The notes under the pieces: model-generated
Told to the model about the DNA's origin: nothing
Database searches by the model: none
The model's input: only the letters and a program-made list of their open reading frames with translations
In this document: positions 19,312 to 29,922 of the stretch, in pieces
Layout: the number at the start of each line of letters is the position of its first letter
Position numbering within the stretch: position 1 is the first letter of the stretch
Assembly (NCBI GenBank): GCA_013334865.1
Contig: JAAXWS010000004.1
Location: 92,755-156,754 of the forward strand
Origin: Chlorobiaceae bacterium
GTDB lineage: Bacteria > Bacteroidota > Chlorobiia > Chlorobiales > Chlorobiaceae
DNA: 64,000 nucleotides
Direction of reading: 5' to 3'
Position numbers and translations under genes: made by a program

Positions 19312-19605
19312 TCAGGATGCCCCGATTTTGATCTCCAGCCATGCGTCGAACCTGTGCATCCCTGTTTTTAAGAACTGGATATGATGATTTGCACCTTTTT
19401 TGCTTACGATTTCACACAGGACCCCCCCGTCAAGTTCCAGGATTATGCCAGGATTCATGGCGCTACTCGGTTCCAGCAATACGCACCATTCCTTGTTTTT
19501 GGTCATGGCAGGTCTGATGAATTTTATGTGCAGGCGTTTCTGTTGCCTGCATGCAATGATCTGCCCCTTGAAAAACTCGCCGTATTTAATTGCCCTGAAC
19601 CACAT
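19312..19605 (-). CDS. Small protein, weak resemblance to the core of QueA
   Basis: The 97-aa ORF starts 4 bp after the cytochrome c stop and is probably co-transcribed. The stretch WCVLLEPSSAMNPGIILEL, followed by a strand ending HHIQFLKTG, resembles the W-x-x-L-x-x-P...G-x-x-x-x-F pattern in the middle of QueA (tRNA queuosine ribosyltransferase-isomerase). The catalytic parts of QueA are absent. It could be a stand-alone beta-barrel domain, a decayed fragment or an unrelated protein. I give it no function. Confidence 0.5.
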   Translation of the reverse strand: MWFRAIKYGEFFKGQIIACRQQKRLHIKFIRPAMTKNKEWCVLLEPSSAMNPGIILELDGGVLCEIVSKKGANHHIQFLKTGMHRFDAWLEIKIGAS

Positions 19606-19609
19606 CGTA

Positions 19610-20014
19610 TTATTTTATCATTTTGACCATATACCGTACGGCAGAAGATATTTCCTCATCCGAGAGATCAGGAGTTCCGCCTCTCGGCGGCATGGAGCCT
19701 GCCTTGCCCTCCAACCCGTTGATGGCGTTATTGACCATGTTCTGCATGCCTTTGGCTATCCGATTTTCCCATGCATCCTTATCTCCGATTCTTGGGGCTC
19801 CCCCGATTCCATGGCCATGGCAGCCTTCACATTTTGATTCAAATATTTCTTTGCCTGCAGCTGTTCTCAATTGCCCGGTATTATCTGTTGCCATTGCATC
19901 GCCGCAACCAGGTGTTAACCTCATATCGGCTTCGGGGATGTTCATCTGCCCGCAAGCACCAAGAAGAAGCGAAACGATACTGATTGCCGATAACTTGAAT
20001 TTTTTGTAACTCAT
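19610..20014 (-). CDS. Lipoprotein c-type cytochrome, class I (c5/c-555-like)
   Basis: The 134-aa protein has a signal peptide ending in the lipobox LLLGAC (Cys 21), so it should be anchored on the periplasmic side of a membrane. One haem site, CEGCH, lies about residues 62-66, and the likely axial Met is in SMPPRGG. DEEISSAVRYMVKMIK is the usual C-terminal helix. The start ATG overlaps the stop of the upstream small ORF as ATGA, showing coupling. A monohaem electron carrier is clear; its partner is not. Confidence 0.88.
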   Translation of the reverse strand: MSYKKFKLSAISIVSLLLGACGQMNIPEADMRLTPGCGDAMATDNTGQLRTAAGKEIFESKCEGCHGHGIGGAPRIGDKDAWENRIAKGMQNMVNNAINGLEGKAGSMPPRGGTPDLSDEEISSAVRYMVKMIK

Positions 20015-20301
20015 GACAATTGATCTGTTTTTTTGAGAATAAGATCTTCGAAGAATATCTTTTGCCCTGAATATTCAATTTCGTTTCCCGTTCTGAGGGC
20101 TTCGGCGAAGTCAGCGTTGTTCAATGCTTGATTTTTGTTTGGTATATCCCGGGGGTATTGAAAGATTTTTTCGATATACAGGACCTGTGTCTGGTTTGTG
20201 GATAATGAACTGCGAAAACGTTTTCGATCCCGATTTGCTATATCAATGATAAGCGTTGATGGTCTGCAAAGACAACCTATAAGTGCATACAATATTCCCA
20301 C
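20011..20301 (-). CDS. Small orphan protein upstream of cytochrome c
   Basis: The ORF is 96 aa from GTG 20301 behind GAGGA and stays open up to about 20343. It overlaps the cytochrome start by ATGA, which supports it being real. CRPSTLIIDIANRDRKRFRSSL followed by acidic strands faintly recalls the N-terminal domain of YcgR-type c-di-GMP effectors, but no PilZ motif is present. It abuts the transposase remnant, so the 5' end of a longer gene may have been lost. Confidence 0.45.
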   Translation of the reverse strand: MGILYALIGCLCRPSTLIIDIANRDRKRFRSSLSTNQTQVLYIEKIFQYPRDIPNKNQALNNADFAEALRTGNEIEYSGQKIFFEDLILKKTDQLS

Positions 20302-20373
20302 ATTATCCTCATCTGTAAGCTCGTTTACCAGACGATCAACCTACATATTCCTTGCATCCGGTTTGTTTGTGGT

Positions 20374-20843
20374 GAGATGCGATATCTTATCGATTCATCG
20401 ACGCAGGGCAGATTGATGTCGGGAAACGTCCCGACCTGACTGGTGGTGGCCTGGTACGTTCGATGGGGCGATGGTCCATTGTCAAGTCCGTCAGGGGCCG
20501 GCCTCCAAGGGAGTACCAAAACCATTCCGCTGATCCAAGGATCCTTGGGAAAGGTGACTTCGTCGATAGTTTGCTTCAGCATGCGGATCAACGCACCATG
20601 GACATACTTGCGATGGAAGAAAGAGTTGTGGTCGCTGAAAGAGCGTTGATTGAGATGTGTGAACTTCAGTCTGTGTCCGTCGATCTTTTGAAATCAGGAG
20701 CAAGGCGACGGGAAATGTCTTTGATCAGGAGGGTGCTGGCGACAAGGATGGTAGTGGAATTGGGGCTTACGCTGGCCGAGACGGCAAGGATTTTAGGGAT
20801 TTCAATTTCCGGAGTGGCGGAGATTATCCGGAGGATGAGGTGA
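20374..20843 (+). pseudogene. Remnant of a REP-associated tyrosine transposase (RAYT)
   Basis: The open frame begins right after a TGA and contains RPDLTGGGLVRSMGRWS, then DPRILGKGDFVDSLLQHAD, then a helix-turn-helix-like end (LGLTLAETARILGISISGVAEII). This is the C-terminal half of the Y1-type transposase family linked to REP palindromes. The N-terminal catalytic HUH and Tyr region is missing, so it is inactive. No intact start exists; the ATG at 20463 lies inside the family homology. It marks a rearrangement point next to the AT-rich islet. Confidence 0.75.
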
Positions 20844-21043
20844 TGTTATGCTTGAGGAAGTGAAAGAAATGAATGTCGTCCCCTTTTTCTCCGGGCGGTG
20901 GATGCCGGAGCTTTTTGTTTTTCAGGAACGTAACGCCTCCTGTGGCGGGTTAGTGTTCAGGTCCGGGTGTGTTCCGGTGGCGCAGGTGTCGCCATGTTTT
21001 CCAGTCACGGCTGTTTCGAGATATCATGACGGAGGGCAAGCCA

Positions 21044-22231
21044 ATGAGGCCGACGATTACGATTCTTGCCGTCAATACCGGCTCTTCGAGCATCAAGTTC
21101 TCCCTCTACGAAAGCGGGGCGGTCGAGGAGCTGCTGTTTTCAGGGAGCCTGACCAGGATCGGGCTCAGGGACGGACGGTTTTCCGTTACGGATCCTGAGG
21201 GGCGCTTCATCGATTGCCGCCGCCTCGAAACCGCCGACCATGCCGAGGCATGCCGGATCGTATTTTCATGGATCAGAACCCATGGGCCTGGTATGCCCGA
21301 TGCGGTCGGCCACCGGATCGTCCACGGCGGGCCCCGCCATTCAGCACCGGAGATGGTATCTGTCGAACTGCTCGCCTCCATCGCCGAACTCGTCCCCTAT
21401 GCACCCGAACACCTCCCCCAGGCGCTGAACGCCTTGCGGCAAGCCGCGTGGACGTTCCCGGGCGTGTTCCAGGTCGCCTGCTTCGACACGGCTTTCCACA
21501 TGTCCATGCCGCCTGTCGCGAGGCTGTATGCGCTTCCCGAGCCCTACCGCAGCGCGGGGGTGCAGCGATACGGTTTTCACGGCCTCTCCTATGAGTATAT
21601 CCTCGGAGAGCTGACGGCTCTACGCGACCGGCTGGCAAGGAGAGGCCGCATCATTATCGCCCATCTCGGCCACGGCGCCAGCATGGTGGCCGTTCGCGAT
21701 GGCCGGAGCATCGAGACGACGATGGGGTTCTCCCCGGCGGGAGGCCTGGTCATGGGTACCAGGACCGGAGACCTTGACCCCGGCGTTCTCCTGTTCCTCC
21801 TGCATGAGGGGCACCTTTCCGTCGATGGGCTCAGGGATCTGGTCAACCGCAGGTCGGGGATGCTTGGGGTTTCGGGCACAAGCGACGACATGCGGGACCT
21901 GCTTGAGGCTGAATCAAGCGAAAAGGCCGCCCGCCAGGCCGTGGAGCTTTTCTGCTACCAGGCACGCAAGCATGCGGGTTCGCTCGCGGCGGTACTCGGC
22001 GGCGTCGACATGCTGGTATTCACAGGGGGGATCGGAGAACATGCCCCCGAGGTCCGGTGGCGCATCTGTTCCGGACTCGAGCACCTCGGCATCCGTATCG
22101 ATTCCGACAGGAACCGGGAGAACAGTTCAATCATTTCGCACGATTCATCCTCCGTCATCGTCAGAATCATGAAAACCAACGAAGAGCTGACCATCGTCCG
22201 CCAGACGAGGCGTCTCCTCGAAGCTCGTTGA
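21044..22231 (+). CDS. ackA: Acetate kinase
   Basis: The enzyme interconverts acetyl phosphate plus ADP with acetate plus ATP. The 395-aa protein begins [22 protein letters not shown], the family N-terminal signature. It also shows [33 protein letters not shown]-like AHLGHGASM, and [12 protein letters not shown] chose ATG 21044 because GGAGGG lies 7 nt upstream; in-frame ATG 21026 lacks such a site. It is followed after 53 bp by phosphoketolase, which makes its substrate. Confidence 0.96.
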   Translation: MRPTITILAVNTGSSSIKFSLYESGAVEELLFSGSLTRIGLRDGRFSVTDPEGRFIDCRRLETADHAEACRIVFSWIRTHGPGMPDAVGHRIVHGGPRHSAPEMVSVELLASIAELVPYAPEHLPQALNALRQAAWTFPGVFQVACFDTAFHMSMPPVARLYALPEPYRSAGVQRYGFHGLSYEYILGELTALRDRLARRGRIIIAHLGHGASMVAVRDGRSIETTMGFSPAGGLVMGTRTGDLDPGVLLFLLHEGHLSVDGLRDLVNRRSGMLGVSGTSDDMRDLLEAESSEKAARQAVELFCYQARKHAGSLAAVLGGVDMLVFTGGIGEHAPEVRWRICSGLEHLGIRIDSDRNRENSSIISHDSSSVIVRIMKTNEELTIVRQTRRLLEAR

Positions 22232-22284
22232 GGCATGCCCTGCCTCTTCGAAGGTCCCCGTCAACCGAATCCGAAGGTGCATTC

Positions 22285-24672
22285 ATGGAAACGACTATCG
22301 CAGAATTTCCCCTCTCCCCGAAAGAGCTCGAGCTGATGAACGCATGGTGGCGTGCGGCCAACTACCTTTCGGTGGGCCAGATCTACCTGATGGACAACCC
22401 ACTCCTGCAGCAGCCCCTGCGTCCGGAGCATGTCAAGCCCCGGCTTCTCGGCCACTGGGGGACGACCCCGGGGCTGAACTTCATCTATGTGCACCTGAAC
22501 CGGATCATCCGCCAGCGCGACCTCGACATCGTCTACATTGCCGGACCGGGACATGGCGGCCCGGCGCTGGTCGCCAACGTCTGGCTTGAGGGCACCTACA
22601 GCGAGTACTATCCCGATGTCTCCTTCGACGAGGCCGGGATGCGGCGGCTGTTCCGGCAGTTCTCCTTCCCCGGAGGCATACCGAGCCATGTCGCGCCGGA
22701 GACCCCCGGATCGATCCACGAGGGCGGGGAGCTCGGCTACGCGCTTTCGCACGCCTACGGCGCGGTGTTCGACAACCCCGGGCTGGTCACGGCGTGCGTG
22801 ATCGGGGACGGAGAGGCGGAGACCGGGCCTTTGGCCACTGCATGGCACGGCAACAAGTTCCTGAACCCGAAGCGGGATGGGGCGGTACTGCCGATCCTGC
22901 ACCTTAACGGCTACAAGATCGCCAATCCGACCGTACTGGCGAGGATTCCCCATGACGAGCTCGAAAGCCTCATGACCGGTTATGGCTACCGGCCGTATTT
23001 CGTGGAAGGGCATGACCCGGAGTCGATGCACCAGGCGATGGCCGCCACGTTCGACCGCTGCTTCGACGAGATCACGGAGATCCAGCGTCAGGCGCGTGAG
23101 GGCGGTGAGCCCGGAAGGCCCCGCTGGCCGATGATCGTGCTCCGCTCGCCCAAGGGGTGGAGCGGTCCGAAGGAGGTCGACGGCAAGCCGGCCGAAGGGA
23201 GCTGGCGGTCGCACCAGGTGCCGTTCAGCGAAGTGAGGAGCAACTCCGGTCACCTGAAGCTGCTCGAGTCCTGGATGAAGAGCTACCGGCCCGAGGAGCT
23301 GTTCACTCCGGAAGGGGCGCTGCTTCCCGAGCTCCGTGCGCTGGCCCCGAAAGGAAAGCGCCGCATGGGCGACAACCCCCACGCCAACGGCGGCCTGCTG
23401 CTCAGGGCGCTCCGCATGCCCGATTTCAGGGATTATGCGGTTGAACTGCCGTCACCCGGTTCAGTGGAAGCCGAGACCCCGAAGCCGATGGCCCGTTTTC
23501 TGCGTGACGTGATGAAGCTGAACGAACAGAGTGCCAACTTCCGGGTGTTCGGCCCGGACGAGACGGCGTCGAACCGGCTCGGCGAGCTTTTCGAGGAGAC
23601 TGACCGGAGCTGGATGGCTGAACGCCTGCCGGGCGACGACCACCTTTCACCTGACGGCAGGGTCATGGAGATCCTCTCCGAGCATACCTGCCAGGGGTGG
23701 CTCGAAGGCTACCTGCTGACCGGACGCCATGGCTTCTTCTCCTGCTACGAGGCCTTCATCCACATTGTCGACTCGATGTTCAACCAGCACGCCAAGTGGC
23801 TCAAGGTGACCGACAGCGAGATTCCCTGGCGCCGCCCCATCGCCTCGCTGAACTACTTCCTCACCTCCCACGTCTGGCGGCAGGACCACAACGGCTTCTC
23901 GCACCAGGATCCCGGCTTCATCGACCATGTGGTCAACAAGAAGGCCGAGGTGATCAGAGTCTACCTGCCACCGGACGCCAATACGCTCCTGTCGGTCACC
24001 GACCACTGCCTCAGGTCGCGCAACTACATCAACGTGATCGTGGCCGGCAAGCAGCCGGCATGGCAGTGGCTTGACATGGAGTCAGCCGTCCGGCACTGCA
24101 GCTCCGGGATAGGAATCTGGGAGTGGGCTTCGAACGACCGGGACGATGGCGATCCCGATGTCGTCATGGCTTGTGCCGGCGACGTGCCGACGCTCGAGAC
24201 ACTGGCCGCAGTGCAGATCCTCCGCCGCCACGCCCCGGATCTCAAGATCCGCGTGGTCAACGTGGTTGACCTCATGACCCTGCAGCCGAAGGAGGAGCAC
24301 CCGCACGGGCTCGACGACAGGGAGTTCGACGACCTGTTCACCACCGACCGGCCGGTCATCTTCGCCTATCACGGCTACCCGTGGCTGATCCACCGGCTCA
24401 CCTACCGGCGGACCAACCACAGGAACCTGCACGTCCGCGGATACAAGGAGGAGGGGACCACCACCACGCCCTTCGACATGGTGGTGATGAACGACCTCGA
24501 CCGGTTCCACCTGGTGGCCGACGTGGCCGACCGGGTGCCGAAGCTGGCGCACCGTGCAGCCTACCTGAAGCAGTTCGTGCGCGACCGGCTCATCGAGCAC
24601 AGGGAGTACATCCGGACCTATGGTGAAGACATGCCGGAGATCCGCGACTGGAAGTGGGCGCAGGGGGCGTGA
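22285..24672 (+). CDS. xfp: Xylulose-5-phosphate/fructose-6-phosphate phosphoketolase
   Basis: A TPP enzyme that cleaves xylulose 5-phosphate or fructose 6-phosphate with phosphate to acetyl phosphate plus a sugar phosphate. The 795-aa length is normal. Visible motifs include [51 protein letters not shown], and the TPP-binding GDGEAETGP. The C-terminal region has [11 protein letters not shown]. The pair with ackA gives ATP and acetate from pentose or hexose phosphates. ATG 22285 gives the family N-terminus ([19 protein letters not shown]). Confidence 0.96.
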   Translation: METTIAEFPLSPKELELMNAWWRAANYLSVGQIYLMDNPLLQQPLRPEHVKPRLLGHWGTTPGLNFIYVHLNRIIRQRDLDIVYIAGPGHGGPALVANVWLEGTYSEYYPDVSFDEAGMRRLFRQFSFPGGIPSHVAPETPGSIHEGGELGYALSHAYGAVFDNPGLVTACVIGDGEAETGPLATAWHGNKFLNPKRDGAVLPILHLNGYKIANPTVLARIPHDELESLMTGYGYRPYFVEGHDPESMHQAMAATFDRCFDEITEIQRQAREGGEPGRPRWPMIVLRSPKGWSGPKEVDGKPAEGSWRSHQVPFSEVRSNSGHLKLLESWMKSYRPEELFTPEGALLPELRALAPKGKRRMGDNPHANGGLLLRALRMPDFRDYAVELPSPGSVEAETPKPMARFLRDVMKLNEQSANFRVFGPDETASNRLGELFEETDRSWMAERLPGDDHLSPDGRVMEILSEHTCQGWLEGYLLTGRHGFFSCYEAFIHIVDSMFNQHAKWLKVTDSEIPWRRPIASLNYFLTSHVWRQDHNGFSHQDPGFIDHVVNKKAEVIRVYLPPDANTLLSVTDHCLRSRNYINVIVAGKQPAWQWLDMESAVRHCSSGIGIWEWASNDRDDGDPDVVMACAGDVPTLETLAAVQILRRHAPDLKIRVVNVVDLMTLQPKEEHPHGLDDREFDDLFTTDRPVIFAYHGYPWLIHRLTYRRTNHRNLHVRGYKEEGTTTTPFDMVVMNDLDRFHLVADVADRVPKLAHRAAYLKQFVRDRLIEHREYIRTYGEDMPEIRDWKWAQGA

Positions 24673-24693
24673 GGGTATATGGTTTTAGGGGAA

Positions 24694-24715
24694 GGGCAGG
24701 CTCGGGGGCCTGCCC
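24694..24715 (+). terminator. Hairpin after ackA-xfp
   Basis: GGGCAGGC-N6-GCCTGCCC lies 22 bp after the xfp stop and before the converging DUF4136 gene. There is no T-tract, so it may be a REP-type structure that blocks 3' decay rather than an intrinsic terminator. Confidence 0.45.
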
Positions 24716-24739
24716 CTGCAACGTTACATGTCGCAGATG

Positions 24740-25327
24740 TCACCTCGAAACAGGCGGGAACCTGGCGAGCACCCTGCCGACGACCGTGTCGATCTCCTTG
24801 TGCATGTCGTCCGGCGAGCCGTAATCCCTCAGGATGCCGCTGGCGACGCCGCGCCAGGCCAGGTCGTCGCTTTTCGTGTCGATGACGTCGATGATGAGCG
24901 TCCCCTCCTCGTAATAGGTGTAGGTCGGGTAGGGTGCGTACCAGAAGGCGGAGTATCCGGGTCCCCAGTGGCGGTGGCCCCGGTAATAGGCGAAGCCCAC
25001 AGCCGGCTGGCTGACGGCGACCCGATCCCTCATTCCCGCATGGGCAGTGACCGTGAAGTCGACCGGGCCGGTCTCTTTCTGCACGAAGCCTTTCCAGCTG
25101 AGTTCGCGGTTCACCGCCGCCTTGACATGCTTGAAGATCAGCGGGTTCTTCGCCAGCACGTCGTCGTCGACACCCGAAGCGCCTTCTCCAGCCCAGCGGT
25201 AGGTCTTGTAGGTGCCGAACGGCATGCTCCGGTCGTAGTCGCTGACGATCGAGTAGGATGAGCACCCCGCCAGCATCAGTAAAAGCAGCAACGCGGCCAT
25301 CGCGCCTGCCCAGGATCTGGTTTTCAT
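24740..25327 (-). CDS. DUF4136 lipoprotein
   Basis: The 195-aa protein has a signal peptide and lipobox (LMLAGCSSY, Cys 22). DYDRSMPFGTYKTYRW and the later DLAWRGVASGIL, with a conserved C-terminal helix DDMHKEIDTVVGRVLARFPP, fit the DUF4136 family. A Tyr/Trp-rich segment (about 110-140) is typical. Its function is unknown; it is probably an outer-membrane or periplasmic lipoprotein. It is monocistronic and converges on xfp. Confidence 0.85.
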   Translation of the reverse strand: MKTRSWAGAMAALLLLLMLAGCSSYSIVSDYDRSMPFGTYKTYRWAGEGASGVDDDVLAKNPLIFKHVKAAVNRELSWKGFVQKETGPVDFTVTAHAGMRDRVAVSQPAVGFAYYRGHRHWGPGYSAFWYAPYPTYTYYEEGTLIIDVIDTKSDDLAWRGVASGILRDYGSPDDMHKEIDTVVGRVLARFPPVSR

Positions 25328-25501
25328 GGCGTAACCTCCGGTATGGTTTTGTTATCCGATATATCGGTAATTTACAGGTTTGACGTCGGACGTGGAAAGA
25401 TCCTGCGATTGCACGGTTTCCATGACTCGGTAATCAGTGGTATGGCGTTCCGGGTTTACGTATCTTCCAAGTAAACCATCGCATCAACACCTATCCCCAG
25501 C

Positions 25502-26626
25502 ATGAAGAAAGAGCGTCACGGAAAGCAGGTCTGGCCGATCGATCGCGGCCGTATCGAAGCGGCCGCAAAGGTGCTGAAAAACCGGACAAAGACGATCGGC
25601 CAGCCTCCGGGCACGCTGATCCATGTCGGCGAACGCCAGGTGGAGCATCCGGTCATCACGATGATCGCCTACGATGCGGCCGGGGTGACCGTGAAGACCC
25701 TTGAGGCCCTTGAGGAGTGCCAGCCGTTCCGCGACAGCGGGAAGGTGGTGTGGGTCAACATCGATGGCCTGCACGATATCGAACTGATCGCCCGGGCGGG
25801 CGAACTGTTCGGCATCGAGCCGCTCACGCTCGAGGATATCCTGCATACCGGCCAGCGGGCCAAGGTCGAGGATTTCGACCGGTATCTCTACCTGGTGCTG
25901 CAGATGCTCGAATTCGAGGGAGACGGCGCCGCGGTCACCAGGGAACAGCTCAGCGTCATCCTGGCCGACGGCCTCGTTGTCACCTTCCAGGAGAAGCCCG
26001 GCGACATGTTCGACGCGGTGCGCCAGCGGATCGGCAACTCTGCCACCAGGGTACGGCGGTTCAGGGCGGACTTCCTCGCCTATGCGCTCGTCGACGCGGT
26101 CGTCGACCACTGCCTGTCGATGCTCGAACAGATCGAAACCACCATCGACCGGCTCGAGGAGGGGGTGCTGGAGCAATACGACCGCGACGCCTTCGAGTCC
26201 ATCTACAGCCTGAAGCGGGAGCTGATCATCCTGCGCAAGTCGGTCTGGCCGTTGCGCGAAGCGGTAGGGAGCCTCATGCGTGATGATTTCAAGGTGATCG
26301 GCCAGACCGTCGGGCCCTATTTCAGGGACGTCTACGACCATATCATCCTGGTCATCGACACGGTGGAGGTGTTCCGCGATATCGTAAACGGCATGCAGGA
26401 GACCTACCTGGCCGTGGTCAACAACCGGATGAACGAGGTGATGAAGTTCCTGACCATGATCGCCACGATCTTCATGCCGCTGTCGTTCATCGCCGGGCTC
26501 TACGGCATGAACTTCCACTACATGCCTGAGCTGGAGTGGCGCTGGGGCTATTTCGCCGTGCTCGGGCTGATGGGGGCGATCGTCCTCTTCATGGTCCGCT
26601 TCTACCGTTCGAGGAAGTGGTTCTGA
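25502..26626 (+). CDS. corA: CorA-family magnesium/cobalt transporter
   Basis: The 374-aa protein has a large cytosolic alpha/beta N-domain and a long helix, ending in two membrane segments. The signature GMN occurs in AGLYGMNFHYMPE (about 335-347), and basic residues (FYRSRKWF) close the C-terminus. It should form the pentameric divalent-cation channel of the inner membrane. The start ATG 25502 has no strong ribosome-binding site. It ends 13 bp before the converging hisF, with no terminator between them. Confidence 0.94.
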   Translation: MKKERHGKQVWPIDRGRIEAAAKVLKNRTKTIGQPPGTLIHVGERQVEHPVITMIAYDAAGVTVKTLEALEECQPFRDSGKVVWVNIDGLHDIELIARAGELFGIEPLTLEDILHTGQRAKVEDFDRYLYLVLQMLEFEGDGAAVTREQLSVILADGLVVTFQEKPGDMFDAVRQRIGNSATRVRRFRADFLAYALVDAVVDHCLSMLEQIETTIDRLEEGVLEQYDRDAFESIYSLKRELIILRKSVWPLREAVGSLMRDDFKVIGQTVGPYFRDVYDHIILVIDTVEVFRDIVNGMQETYLAVVNNRMNEVMKFLTMIATIFMPLSFIAGLYGMNFHYMPELEWRWGYFAVLGLMGAIVLFMVRFYRSRKWF

Positions 26627-26639
26627 GCCGTGTCACGCG

Positions 26640-27395
26640 TTACAGCCTGACGGCGATGCCGCGCTCTCGCAGGTACTGTTTGGCTTCCCTGACGGAGTGC
26701 TGGCGGAAGTGGAAAATCGATGCGGCGAGGGCGGCATCGGCATGGCCCTTCGTGAACCCGTCGTAGAGGTGTTCGAGGTTTCCTGCGCCTCCCGAGGCGA
26801 TGACGGGAATATGCACCGAGGTCGAGATCCTGCTGAGGATTTCGTTGTCGTATCCCTCCCTGGTGCCATCGCGGTCCATGCTGGTCAGCAGGATCTCGCC
26901 GGCGCCCAGTTCCTGGACCCGTTGGGCCCACTCGACCGCCTCGATCCCCGTCGAATTTTTTCCCGAATGGGTGTGGACGATGTACCTGCCATCGACCTTC
27001 TTGACATCGATGGCGACGACCACCGCCTGGGATCCGAACTTTTCGGCGATACGGGAGATCAGCTCCGGCTCATTGACGGCCGCAGTGTTTACCGATACCT
27101 TGTCGGCACCGTGCAGGAAAGCGTCGCGCGCCCTTTCCACTGAGCTGATGCCGCCGCCCACCGTCAGCGGGATGAAGACCTCTCCGGAAACTTTGAGCAC
27201 CTCTTCGAGTGTTGTCCTTCGGGACTCGAGTGATGCCGAAATGTCGAGGAACACGAGCTCGTCGGCCATCTCGCTGTTGTAGAACCTCGCCTGTTCGAGT
27301 ATGGACCCTGCGTCCCTCAAACCTTCGAAATTGATACCCTTGACGACACGCCCGTCGCGGACGTCAAGGCACGGGATGATCCTTTTGGCTAGCAC
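26640..27395 (-). CDS. hisF: Imidazole glycerol phosphate synthase cyclase subunit HisF
   Basis: HisF with HisH converts PRFAR and glutamine-derived ammonia to imidazole glycerol phosphate and AICAR. The 251-aa TIM barrel has [14 protein letters not shown] (catalytic Asp about 11), [11 protein letters not shown] (Asp about 130), the phosphate loop GGGISSVE, and [13 protein letters not shown]. No other his gene is adjacent, so the pathway is dispersed in this genome. Confidence 0.97.
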   Translation of the reverse strand: MLAKRIIPCLDVRDGRVVKGINFEGLRDAGSILEQARFYNSEMADELVFLDISASLESRRTTLEEVLKVSGEVFIPLTVGGGISSVERARDAFLHGADKVSVNTAAVNEPELISRIAEKFGSQAVVVAIDVKKVDGRYIVHTHSGKNSTGIEAVEWAQRVQELGAGEILLTSMDRDGTREGYDNEILSRISTSVHIPVIASGGAGNLEHLYDGFTKGHADAALAASIFHFRQHSVREAKQYLRERGIAVRL

Positions 27396-27582
27396 GATCG
27401 CTTTTCGGTATTCATTGGTGGTAGATTCTCGAACGCATGAATGTACGACAATATTCCCTTAAATATAACCCGTTTTCCCTTTGCCGGCGGTAACCGGTTT
27501 GTTACCTGATAACCCATTATTATCTTATATTCCTGCCTGCATTTCCTTTGCCTCTCATCAAGCAGACTAAACAAGAACGACG

Positions 27583-27909
27583 ATGAAATTTCCTGTTTGC
27601 GATTACGCCGAATCGGAAGAGGGCTTCTATTCCCAGTGCGCGAGCTGTCCAATCGATTGCAAGAACCCCGGGTGCGCCCTTGACGATCTGGGTGACGGTA
27701 CCTACCAGTTTTCGGGGACGACGCCGCATGGTGGCGTCAGGGCCGTGTTCTATTTCAAGAACGACGCCGGTGACCAGGTCTCCAAGCAGGAGGCCGAGCA
27801 TGTCGAAGTCCACGAACTCGACGAACAAGGCGATACGATCTCGATCCTGTACGGCATGGTCGACCCCGAAGGCATGATCTACCTGAAAAAGTCGGATCAC
27901 GGCAACTGA
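27583..27909 (+). CDS. Cys-rich small protein upstream of ferredoxin-NADP reductase
   Basis: I do not recognise this 108-aa protein. Five cysteines cluster at residues 6, 19, 22, 26 and 31 (CDYAESEEGFYSQCASCPIDC then NPGC), which suggests a metal or Fe-S site. The rest is an acidic beta-rich domain without further Cys. It precedes the FNR gene by 41 bp on the same strand, probably in one operon. A redox partner or accessory role is inference only. Confidence 0.7.
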   Translation: MKFPVCDYAESEEGFYSQCASCPIDCKNPGCALDDLGDGTYQFSGTTPHGGVRAVFYFKNDAGDQVSKQEAEHVEVHELDEQGDTISILYGMVDPEGMIYLKKSDHGN

Positions 27910-27929
27910 GCCCCCGGCGACCCGGTTAA

Positions 27930-29000
<1,071 letters not shown>

Positions 29001-29006
29001 CGACCG

Positions 29007-29918
29007 ATGGACTCAACCATTTCGACGAAACCTTCCGCGCTCCAGGCCTGGCTTCTGGCCATAAGGCCGAAAACCCTCCCTGCGGGCGCCGTGCCGATCA
29101 TCCTCGCTTCGGCCATGGCGGCTGCCGACGGCGGATTCCGCCTGTTTCCGGCCCTGGTCGCCCTGGTCTGCGCGCTGGGCATCCAGATCGCCACCAACTT
29201 CATCAACGAGATCTACGATTTCAGGAAAGGGGCGGACACCAGCGAGCGGCTCGGACCTACCAGGACCGTGGCCGCCGGCATCATCACCGAAAAGACCATG
29301 ATCCGCGTGTCGGCTGCCCTGGGGATCTCCGTGTTCCTGCTGGGCCTCTACCTTGTCGCGATCGGGGGGTGGCCGATCCTGCTCATCGGCCTGCTGTCGC
29401 TCCTGTTCGCCTGGGCCTATACCGGAGGTCCCTGGCCAATCGCCTATTCCGGCCTTGGGGATCTGTTCGTTTTCATCTTCTTCGGCCTCGTTGCCGTTGG
29501 CGGGACCTATTACGTCCAGTCCCTCTCGCTTCCGGCACCGGTGCTGGTCGCCGCCGCCGCACCCGGCGCCTTTTCGGTCAACATCCTGCTGGTCAACAAC
29601 ATCCGTGACATCGACACCGACCGCAAGGTCGGCAAGATGACCCTTCCGGCACGCATCGGCGCATCGCGCGCCAGGATGCTCTACGTCCTGCTGACGGTGC
29701 TCGCCTATGCGGTGCCGCTCTTCATGGTCCGTTCCGGTTACTCCGCCTGGTGCCTCCTGTCGCTGTTGAGCCTTCCGCTCGCCATCGGCATGGTCCGCAA
29801 GCTCTACGGCTCCGAGGGGCGCGCCCTGAATCAGGTCCTTGCCGGTACTGGCAAGGTGCTGACCGTCCACGGCCTGCTGTTCTCGGCCGGCCTGCTCGTC
29901 AAACTCTTCATTCCGTAA
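29007..29918 (+). CDS. menA: 1,4-dihydroxy-2-naphthoate polyprenyltransferase MenA
   Basis: MenA prenylates DHNA in the membrane during menaquinone synthesis; menaquinone is the quinone of green sulfur bacterial electron transfer. The 303-aa protein has about eight or nine hydrophobic segments, an N-terminal RPKTLPAGAVPI, a first prenyl-diphosphate site NFINEIYDFRKGADT, and a second NNIRDIDTDRKVGK. It is tightly packed between FNR (6 bp) and aguB (4 bp). Confidence 0.95.
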   Translation: MDSTISTKPSALQAWLLAIRPKTLPAGAVPIILASAMAAADGGFRLFPALVALVCALGIQIATNFINEIYDFRKGADTSERLGPTRTVAAGIITEKTMIRVSAALGISVFLLGLYLVAIGGWPILLIGLLSLLFAWAYTGGPWPIAYSGLGDLFVFIFFGLVAVGGTYYVQSLSLPAPVLVAAAAPGAFSVNILLVNNIRDIDTDRKVGKMTLPARIGASRARMLYVLLTVLAYAVPLFMVRSGYSAWCLLSLLSLPLAIGMVRKLYGSEGRALNQVLAGTGKVLTVHGLLFSAGLLVKLFIP

Positions 29919-29922
29919 ATCC

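Noticed and set aside
20463..20843. A new 126-aa regulator with a helix-turn-helix
   Set aside because: The frame continues upstream of the ATG with clear RAYT homology, so it is the tail of a truncated transposase.
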